Below, piece by piece: positions 5,171 through 10,477 of a stretch of DNA of 12,505 nt; position 1 is the stretch's first letter, and each line of letters starts with the position of its first letter. The stretch comes from Haloferacaceae archaeon (lineage in GTDB: Archaea > Halobacteriota > Halobacteria > Halobacteriales > Haloferacaceae), in the NCBI GenBank assembly GCA_003554115.1, contig PWFE01000013.1, positions 1 through 12,505 of the forward strand. Direction: 5' to 3'. The notes under the pieces are model-generated. The model ran no database searches, was not told the origin of the DNA, and was given only the letters and a program-made list of their open reading frames with translations. A program made the translations under genes and the position numbers.

Positions 5171-5962
5171 CTACTCGGTTGCAGAAAGCGGCTGGAACGT
5201 GTATAAAATCGACTCGCAGTCCGCACAGGCCAACACGTCGCGGTTAGGGCGGTCGTAGACGCCTTTGGTGCCGCCACAGCAGTTTCGTACCGTCGACTCA
5301 ATGATTCGGCCCTCGCAGTCGGGACAAATGGGCACAAACATCCGAAGCGGGCCGCCAGCTGTGGTTGCGGTCTCGCGGTCGAGTCCCGCCTCAACCAGTG
5401 CCTCGATGCCGGCAGCCTCAGCGATAGCGACCGGACGGGTGAGCCAGACATCTCGGGAACCAGTGACGAGCAATCGGTCGCCCGAAACCAGCGACTCTGC
5501 CTCGCCTGCGACAGCCTCAGCGGCAGCCGCAGCGATTTCGCTGTCGGTGGCCTCGCGGAGAGACTCCATCTTATCAAGCCACCGCTCGGCGAACGGTTCG
5601 GAGAGATGGAGTTCCTCCTCACCAGTGAGCACGCCAGCCGACAGCAGTGCGCCGAGGACTGCCTCAGGATTGTCAGCCTCTCCAAGCGACTCAGAGGCTT
5701 CGGGTGGTGAGTGGCCAATGTCGACGCCGAGGCGATCAACGAGCCGCGGAGCGAACTGCGGTGTGTAGGGGAGAACGTAGCCTCGCAGCGCGATGAGCAC
5801 GCCGCCGATTCCAGCGACCAGCAGGCCGCCAACCGTCGACCGTCGGCCGGCTACCACCGCGGCGACTGCAACAATGCCGGCGTTCAGCACAGTACAGGGC
5901 CAACAGCGGCGCGAACCGGTATAGGCTGGGTTCCGAAGCGACGAGACGACCTCACGGAGCAT
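5171..5962 (-). CDS. Membrane-anchored cysteine-rich (zinc-ribbon-like) protein, unknown function
   Basis: 263 residues from ATG 5962 (MLREVV). The N-terminus has an RNPAYTGSRRCWPC motif followed by two hydrophobic segments (about residues 26-38 and 43-60), suggesting a membrane anchor or short hairpin. The middle is an alanine- and glutamate-rich, helix-like soluble domain. The C-terminal 60 residues carry CPDC, a CC pair and CADC, a pattern expected of a zinc ribbon. I do not know a characterised homologue; conserved hypotheticals of this layout occur in haloarchaea. The frame continues upstream to ATG 6046 (+28 residues) and beyond. ATG 5962 is preferred because a possible minus-strand TATA (6016-6023) would start transcription near 5993 and no TATA serves 6046. 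The choice is not firm. Confidence 0.82.
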   Translation of the reverse strand: MLREVVSSLRNPAYTGSRRCWPCTVLNAGIVAVAAVVAGRRSTVGGLLVAGIGGVLIALRGYVLPYTPQFAPRLVDRLGVDIGHSPPEASESLGEADNPEAVLGALLSAGVLTGEEELHLSEPFAERWLDKMESLREATDSEIAAAAAEAVAGEAESLVSGDRLLVTGSRDVWLTRPVAIAEAAGIEALVEAGLDRETATTAGGPLRMFVPICPDCEGRIIESTVRNCCGGTKGVYDRPNRDVLACADCESILYTFQPLSATE

Positions 5963-6015
5963 GCCAAAGACTTTCACTGAACTGTCTTGAGCCTTGCCGA
6001 AGCTGTCGACGGGAT

Positions 6016-6023
6016 CATTTATC
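6016..6023 (+). promoter_or_regulatory. TATA box of the six-helix membrane protein, possibly bidirectional
   Basis: CATTTATC, its core centred about 25-26 nt before ATG 6045. Read on the minus strand (GATAAATG) it could also serve the divergent gene with a leader of roughly 30 nt to ATG 5962. Confidence 0.5.
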
Positions 6024-6044
6024 TGCCGTCCAAACAACTCTATC

Positions 6045-6548
6045 ATGCTTCGGGTTGTTCGTGAAAGCGGTCCTGGACTCCTCGTGCCACTAGCATGGGT
6101 GTTTGTCGCGGGCGCACAGCAGGGACTCATCAGCCCACGCTCAATCTTCATCGCCCATCTCGTGATGGCTGGCTTCATCAGCTTCTTCCTGCTTACGGGG
6201 TGGGCTGAGATGTCGACGGGCGCGCTCGCGGGCTGGCGGGCAGTGATGGTTGTTGGCCTCGGAATAACACTGGCCGGCATCGCAGGCTTCCTGGTCACGA
6301 CAGCTTCGACAGTATTCTTGACGACGAGTCTCGTTGGCTGGATGATTCTGCCTGCAGTAGGGTTGGCCTACACCGGGCGGCTACTCGATCAGGCGGCGAC
6401 TATTTATCTGGCAAGCGCGGCGCTCAGCGGTATTGGCGCAGTCACATTTATATTCTCGCTGCTCGGTGTCGGCCCAGGAGTCGTCGGTATTCTGTTGGTT
6501 GGTGTCGGGCAAACGGTTGGAATCGTCGACGCGGTAGTTCGGTTTTAA
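6045..6548 (+). CDS. Six-helix integral membrane protein, unknown function
   Basis: 167 residues from ATG 6045. Six hydrophobic segments can be drawn at about 9-27, 34-52, 64-84, 90-110, 118-139 and 143-161, joined by short loops. There is no signal cleavage site, no soluble domain and few charged residues, so it probably sits entirely in the cytoplasmic membrane. I recognise no transporter or enzyme motif. A TATA box (6016-6023) at leaderless spacing supports this start over the upstream in-frame TTG-type starts. It is divergent from the cysteine-rich membrane protein, and the shared promoter region may mean related regulation. Confidence 0.85.
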   Translation: MLRVVRESGPGLLVPLAWVFVAGAQQGLISPRSIFIAHLVMAGFISFFLLTGWAEMSTGALAGWRAVMVVGLGITLAGIAGFLVTTASTVFLTTSLVGWMILPAVGLAYTGRLLDQAATIYLASAALSGIGAVTFIFSLLGVGPGVVGILLVGVGQTVGIVDAVVRF

Positions 6549-6649
6549 CTATGAGTTGAAAAGTGGTCGATATCACGAGGCCCGATGAAACCGCTTGCCG
6601 AGATTGCTCGCCGCAGCAACCGCTCGTGGACGTTGCGTGTCGCAGAATG

Positions 6650-6732
6650 CGGTGGGACAGGGATTCGAACCCTGGAGGCCAAAGGCCACCTGCTTTCAAG
6701 GCAGGCGCAATAGTCCACTCTGCCATCCCACC
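6650..6732 (-). tRNA. tRNA-Ser, anticodon UGA (reads UCA)
   Basis: Class II tRNA folded by hand. Acceptor stem GGTGGGA/TCCCACC is a perfect 7 bp with discriminator G. The D-arm is short. The anticodon stem CCTGC/GCAGG holds loop CTTGAAA with TGA at 6698-6696. A long variable arm GGCC-TTT-GGCC is followed by T-stem CAGGG/CCCTG and loop TTCGAAT. The long variable arm and discriminator G identify serine. CCA is not encoded and there is no intron. A weak TATA-like TTTTGATG lies 25-32 nt upstream (6757-6764). The upstream protein gene ends 42 nt away on the same strand. No duplicated tRNA end was found nearby. Confidence 0.97.
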
Positions 6733-6774
6733 AACGGGCGAAACTGAGCGACCAAGCATCAAAACGGTTCTGGT

Positions 6775-7539
6775 CTACGAGTCCGAGCCAACAATGAGTT
6801 CCGGCCCCTCGTCGCCGTCGACGACGTCGATTCCTCGCTCGTGGACGAACGTCGCGGTGTACTCGGGGACGATCCGTTCGGCAGTGATCCGCGCTCTGAG
6901 CAACGGGATCAGCGACAAGAGATCCACGCCAGTCTCGACGCACGGGCTCATCGGGAGGAACTCCGTATCGAGGCCAGCGTCAGCCGCGCAGTTCGAGAGC
7001 CGCTGGAGGTCAATGTCCGCGAAGCTATCGGTAAAATCAATCGGCTCGCTAAAGCCGGCATAGTAGCTCCGACCCTCGGTTGCAGGCCCGATAACGACCT
7101 CGTTGGTTCGGAGCTTCATTGCCGCACTGTCGACGATGAGTCGACTCATCAGCGGTGCAGTCCCGAAAACGACTGCCGCTGATTTGACGCCCTCAGTCTC
7201 CAAAAGGTGCGTAATCGTGTTGCCCGCCCGCGCCGAGACACTCGAACCGACTTGTGGCTCGAAACGGACGGCAGAGACGTCCTCCAGTGTGTCAGCGGCA
7301 ATCGACCGGAGTTCGGCAGCTGAATCGATCTCGGTACGGTGCGCTGCTGGAAGCTCCTCGTTGGGCAGATAGTTCACCAGTAGCTCGCCACCTGAGCGGT
7401 CGACCGCGAGCAGCGTATCCTGAAGCATTGCCTCGTAGAACTCGGCAGCGTCGGCTTCACTGAGGGGCGTCGAAGCGGCCAACTCGGAAAGTACCAGACC
7501 CGGTCGCGGCGGCCGTGCGAGAACAGCGATGACAGTCAT
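6775..7539 (-). CDS. DUF2064-like protein with GT-A glycosyltransferase-type fold, probably degenerate
   Basis: 254 residues. The N-terminus MTVIAVLARPPRPGLVLSEL corresponds to the opening of DUF2064 proteins (compare the family pattern ARxPxPGxVKTRL), followed by the typical Ala-Ala-x-Phe/Leu-Tyr-x-Ala-Met/Phe-Leu-x-Asp-Thr helix. In the family two later motifs bind nucleotide and metal: GxDxP and LGPADDGGYYLLG. Here the first reads GTAPL (126-130) and the second IGPATEGRSYYAGF (150-163), so both key aspartates are missing. It may be inactive, bind a different ligand, or belong to a haloarchaeal side branch. It is cytoplasmic by appearance and lies between tRNA-Ser and the UDG-like gene on the same strand, with 134 bp upstream. 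No strong TATA box was found. Confidence 0.85.
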   Translation of the reverse strand: MTVIAVLARPPRPGLVLSELAASTPLSEADAAEFYEAMLQDTLLAVDRSGGELLVNYLPNEELPAAHRTEIDSAAELRSIAADTLEDVSAVRFEPQVGSSVSARAGNTITHLLETEGVKSAAVVFGTAPLMSRLIVDSAAMKLRTNEVVIGPATEGRSYYAGFSEPIDFTDSFADIDLQRLSNCAADAGLDTEFLPMSPCVETGVDLLSLIPLLRARITAERIVPEYTATFVHERGIDVVDGDEGPELIVGSDS

Positions 7540-7604
7540 ACCAACTCATTGGGCGGCGATGTCTTGAACGCGATGATACAGCCCGAGAAATCGACTGCTG
7601 TCGA

Positions 7605-7644
7605 ACCAAGTGGTCCGTTGGTAGTCAGTTGCTACTGGCTTGGT
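7605..7644. repeat. Imperfect nested hairpin between DUF2064-like and UDG-like genes
   Basis: Outer stem ACCAAG (7605-7610) with CTTGGT (7639-7644). The inner stem TTGGTAG (7618-7624) with CTACTGG (7632-7638) has three G-U pairs on the plus strand. It lies about 30 nt past the UDG-like stop and could be a terminator-like or processing structure. Confidence 0.25.
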
Positions 7645-7673
7645 AAGATGGGGCTAGCTTCCGATATGGGTTG

Positions 7674-8306
7674 TTAGCGACTCTGTCGACCCTTCGTCTG
7701 CCGGTAATCCCGCGAAAAGACGTTTTCCATCACGTGCTCGACGAACGCCTCGCTGTCGGCGTCAGTCTGGGCGTCGAGTTCATACATTGGGATGAGTTCG
7801 AACCCACGACCACGAATCGTGGTCGCATGCTCGGTCTCGATATCGAAGCTCTCGGGTTTGCGCGTGGTGTACTCCATGGCCAGCGACTCAAGAACGCGCT
7901 GGCCGATTGGGACGATAATTTGGGGGTTGATCATCCTGATTTCGGCGTTGAGATACGGCTCGCAGGTATCGATCTCCTGTTGGGTGGGCGGTCGCTCCGG
8001 GTCTCGACAGCGGGTGAGATACGTACAAAAGGCGTTCTGGATGTCCGGCCTGTCGACGTCGGGCTCGCTGCGGGCAAAGCCCAACTCGCCGAGAATCCAC
8101 TGCAGTCGACGGCCTGCCTCGTCGCCAGTAAACGGGATCCCGCTTTCGTCTGCCCCTTTGTGCGGGCGTTCGGCGATAAACAAAAACTCGCCGCCGACAT
8201 CGCCGTAGCCATGAACGACGTTCGTTCGGTTCTCACAGAGCCCACAGTTGGTACACTGCTCGTCCATGCCGAAGGGGTTCTCTGGGTCGGGCTGGTGTGC
8301 GTCCAC
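7674..8306 (-). CDS. Uracil-DNA glycosylase family 4-like protein with altered motifs
   Basis: 210 residues from GTG 8306. Family 4 enzymes remove uracil from DNA and carry a 4Fe-4S cluster. Cysteines suited to the cluster are Cys18 and Cys21 (or Cys24) in CTNCGLC, and Cys100 and Cys115, spaced 15 as in the family (TRC...EIDTC). The segment GIPFTGDEAGRRLQWIL matches the family's GRPFVGxAGxLL motif. However, the first catalytic motif GEAPG is AERPHKG here, and I see no HPS-type motif near the C-terminus, only PMYELD. Activity is therefore uncertain; it may act on another lesion or only bind. A TATA-like GGTTTTGGTT (8327-8336) is centred 26 nt before the GTG, which supports that start over ATG 8267 (residue 14). 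Confidence 0.88.
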   Translation of the reverse strand: MDAHQPDPENPFGMDEQCTNCGLCENRTNVVHGYGDVGGEFLFIAERPHKGADESGIPFTGDEAGRRLQWILGELGFARSEPDVDRPDIQNAFCTYLTRCRDPERPPTQQEIDTCEPYLNAEIRMINPQIIVPIGQRVLESLAMEYTTRKPESFDIETEHATTIRGRGFELIPMYELDAQTDADSEAFVEHVMENVFSRDYRQTKGRQSR

Positions 8307-8326
8307 AGTCGGTGGTGGGTGCCCGA

Positions 8327-8336
8327 AACCAAAACC
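8327..8336 (-). promoter_or_regulatory. Probable TATA box of the UDG-like gene
   Basis: GGTTTTGGTT on the minus strand, centred about 26 nt from GTG 8306. It is a weaker match than the other boxes in the window. Confidence 0.4.
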
Positions 8337-8380
8337 GTACGGGTGCGCAGCCGGTTGCGTAGACAGTGACTACGGCGAGG

Positions 8381-9304
8381 TTAGACGCCGACTAACACGA
8401 GCGCCTGGTCGGCTTGGTCGGCGAACTCTTCGAGTTCTGGGCCGTAGACGGTGACAACGTACAGGAGCGCGAGCAAAATGGAGTTGTACAGCCCGTGGAT
8501 AAGCGCGACAACAGTCAAATTCTCGGTGTACTCGTAGATTGCACCGAAGATGAGCGAGCCGCCGAACAGCGCGACCATCGATGCGGCGACTGATGCGACA
8601 CCAGCACCACCGAAGCCGTGGGCCGGAATGTGAATCAGCGCGAAAATCACGCTTGCAAGGACGATGGCCGCGAGAGCCCCAAACGATTCACGCAGCCGAC
8701 GCTGGATCACACCCCGGTACAGCAACTCTTCGAACGGGCCAACAATCAGAAACATCAACGGGATCAGGTACAGATACAGCCTCGGATCGATATCGCCCAG
8801 CCCGCCGAGGGCGTGCTCGGAGGGCTCGACGCCCAAAAGAAGGCTCAACTGTGAGATCATCGCCGTCACGAAGATAATGCCGAACGGCGCGACGATGATT
8901 ATCGCGGTCTCGACGAGCGTGGGTCGACGGATCTGGACGTACTCGATGCCGCGACCCGTATACCACAGATAGAGTGCCGACAGCCCACCCATCCCGACGA
9001 CCTGTCCGATGAACAGCTCAAGGCTGATCAGTGCAAATGGGGCGTCCGGAATCGGAACCCCTAACCACCGACCGACCAGCAACAGCGGCAGCAAAATAGC
9101 CAGCGAGACCACAGTCGCACCGAAGCCGAGACCGACAGCGACGCCAGTGGTCCGCAGCTTCTCGCGTGTCGGATCAGTCGCAGTCTCAGATTCGGTTTCG
9201 CCGTCGACTGGTGTCGCCTCAGAGCGTTCCTCATCGGGAACGTCGGCCTGCGGATCGTCTGGGGAAAATTCGTCGGGACGAGAGTTGTCGTCCGGGGCAG
9301 TCAT
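8381..9304 (-). CDS. CPBP-family (CAAX/Rce1-type) intramembrane metalloprotease
   Basis: 307 residues. These membrane glutamyl proteases cleave or process peptides and proteins within the membrane. The diagnostic motifs are present: EELLYR (Glu192, Glu193, Arg197), FALIH (Phe221, His225) and HGLYN (His270, Asn274). An acidic, Ser/Thr-rich tail of about 48 residues precedes the first of roughly eight hydrophobic segments and is probably a disordered cytoplasmic extension. In prokaryotes the family has been linked to bacteriocin immunity, prepeptide maturation and membrane regulation; the substrate cannot be told from the sequence. Both flanking genes have the same strand, but the 202-bp gap upstream and 74-bp gap downstream argue for separate transcription. 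I found no clear TATA box at the usual distance. Confidence 0.93.
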   Translation of the reverse strand: MTAPDDNSRPDEFSPDDPQADVPDEERSEATPVDGETESETATDPTREKLRTTGVAVGLGFGATVVSLAILLPLLLVGRWLGVPIPDAPFALISLELFIGQVVGMGGLSALYLWYTGRGIEYVQIRRPTLVETAIIIVAPFGIIFVTAMISQLSLLLGVEPSEHALGGLGDIDPRLYLYLIPLMFLIVGPFEELLYRGVIQRRLRESFGALAAIVLASVIFALIHIPAHGFGGAGVASVAASMVALFGGSLIFGAIYEYTENLTVVALIHGLYNSILLALLYVVTVYGPELEEFADQADQALVLVGV

Positions 9305-9506
9305 CGCCGATCACCCTCCCGGAAGAGACCAGCACACATCTGCGGAGGACACAGTGACTGAGGCGGGTATTTCATGGCTTGTGCTAGCTGTGCAACGACG
9401 AAAAGTCCGTGGTTTCACAATCGAAAGCTGTCGCCGGCCGGTTGGTCGACCGTAGCGCGCACAGCGTATGGCGTTCGGTAGCGCCTCGGTGTTGGTGAAC
9501 CACACC

Positions 9507-9992
9507 TCAGAGCCAGCCGAAAACGACGGCGACCCAGCCAAGCGTCACAAGCAACCCGAGTCCGAACAGTCCGGAGTTCGCCAGCCGACTGTTTGCGTTG
9601 GCCAGCGACACCGAAACCGTCCGTCGCGAAAGCGGCCACAGGTACGGCACCCCCGCCGGAGTGAGCGTGTCTGCGAGCAGATGGGCGACGACGGTAAGCG
9701 AGCCAATCACAAAGCCGAATGTCGCAAGCGAGAGACTGCTCGAAACAACCATCTCGGCGGCCGTCCCGACTGCCCAGCCAACCGCACCGACCAGCCCGGC
9801 AAACAGCAGCGAGTGGGTTGGCCCTCGGTGTTCGACGATCGGAAGTCGGTGATCAATGTCGGGCAGCATCGTAAACCAAACCAGCAGAAAGCCACCAATG
9901 AACGCGAGCCACGGATAGCCATCCACAACCAGCGTGTAGCCAACCGGCCCGAAAACAAGCAACGAGACGCCGAGATGACCCTTTTTATACAT
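9507..9992 (-). CDS. YdjM/DUF457-type membrane-bound metal-dependent hydrolase
   Basis: 161 residues. The motifs of the YdjM (LexA-binding, inner-membrane) family are clear: GHLGVS (His6), LPDIDHRLP (Asp45, Asp47, His48), HRGPTHSLLF (His55, His60) and HLLADTLTPAGVPYLWPLSRR (His104, Asp108). These polar residues sit at the ends of four to five hydrophobic helices and probably bind a metal at the membrane face. Neither substrate nor reaction is known in archaea. Length is typical of the family. It is divergent from aIF-1A, with a 151-bp gap. A weak T-rich element (CGTTTTTG, 10016-10023) lies at the expected promoter distance. Confidence 0.92.
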   Translation of the reverse strand: MYKKGHLGVSLLVFGPVGYTLVVDGYPWLAFIGGFLLVWFTMLPDIDHRLPIVEHRGPTHSLLFAGLVGAVGWAVGTAAEMVVSSSLSLATFGFVIGSLTVVAHLLADTLTPAGVPYLWPLSRRTVSVSLANANSRLANSGLFGLGLLVTLGWVAVVFGWL

Positions 9993-10114
9993 ACCGGTGG
10001 GTGGCCGTCGGGCAGCAAAAACGATTCGACTCGGTGAGTATCAGGTCGACGAGAACGCAGACGGCTGTGAAGGTGTCAGTCGCTCGCCTGAGAGAATCAC
10101 CCATGATGCTACGG

Positions 10115-10120
10115 TTTAAT
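10115..10120 (+). promoter_or_regulatory. TATA box of aIF-1A
   Basis: TTTAAT, centred 26-27 nt before GTG 10144. It settles the GTG as start and makes the mRNA leaderless. Confidence 0.65.
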
Positions 10121-10143
10121 TGCATGGGGCCCTAATTACGCCT

Positions 10144-10428
10144 GTGTCTGAAAATTCAGGGCGGAAAAACCTCCGCATGCCGAACGACGACCAGATGTTT
10201 GCAGTCGTCACCGATATGCTCGGCGGTGGCCGAGTTCGACTCCGGTGTAACGACGGCAAAGAACGAATGGGCCGTATTCCCGGGCGAATGCGCTTCCGAA
10301 CGTGGATCAACGAGGACGACGTCGTCCTCATCGAGCCATGGGACTGGCAGGACGAAAAAGCAGATGTCGAATGGCGCTACGACAGCCAAGACGCTGCACA
10401 GCTTCGGGACGAAGGCCACATCAACTAG
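10144..10428 (+). CDS. eif1a: Translation initiation factor 1A (aIF-1A), GTG start
   Basis: 94 residues. aIF-1A binds the A-site of the small ribosomal subunit and promotes scanning or start-codon selection with aIF-1. The OB-fold covers about 17-80: [61 protein letters not shown], followed by the short acidic tail QLRDEGHIN. Length is standard for haloarchaea. The frame is open further upstream (TTG 10120), but those codons would include the TATA box, and the usual family N-terminus ([13 protein letters not shown]) begins at GTG 10144. It is transcribed alone and convergent with the histidine kinase gene, 49 bp away. Confidence 0.96.
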   Translation: MSENSGRKNLRMPNDDQMFAVVTDMLGGGRVRLRCNDGKERMGRIPGRMRFRTWINEDDVVLIEPWDWQDEKADVEWRYDSQDAAQLRDEGHIN

Positions 10429-10447
10429 GCCGCTATTTTTGACGGCC
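10428..10447 (+). terminator. Terminator-like element after aIF-1A
   Basis: GGCCG (10428-10432) and CGGCC (10443-10447) can pair around a loop containing ATTTTT. The T-run alone suffices for archaeal intrinsic termination. The stem overlaps the last base of the stop codon. Confidence 0.4.
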
Positions 10448-10477
10448 AGTACCACTGTCCGAGAGCGATCGTTCTTC

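Noticed and set aside
5171..6298. 375-residue version of the cysteine-rich membrane protein
   Set aside because: The added segment is antisense to the six-helix membrane protein and is Pro/Arg/Thr-rich with no acidic bias. The protein-like sequence begins only near 5962-6046.
6549..6649. Spacer downstream of tRNA-Ser as an integration site or C/D RNA
   Set aside because: No repeat of the tRNA 3' end and only a partial CGATGA box; nothing else recognisable in 100 bp.
7555..7600. GATGATA resembling box C of a C/D guide RNA
   Set aside because: Only five of seven consensus positions fit and no box D (CTGA) follows at a suitable distance.
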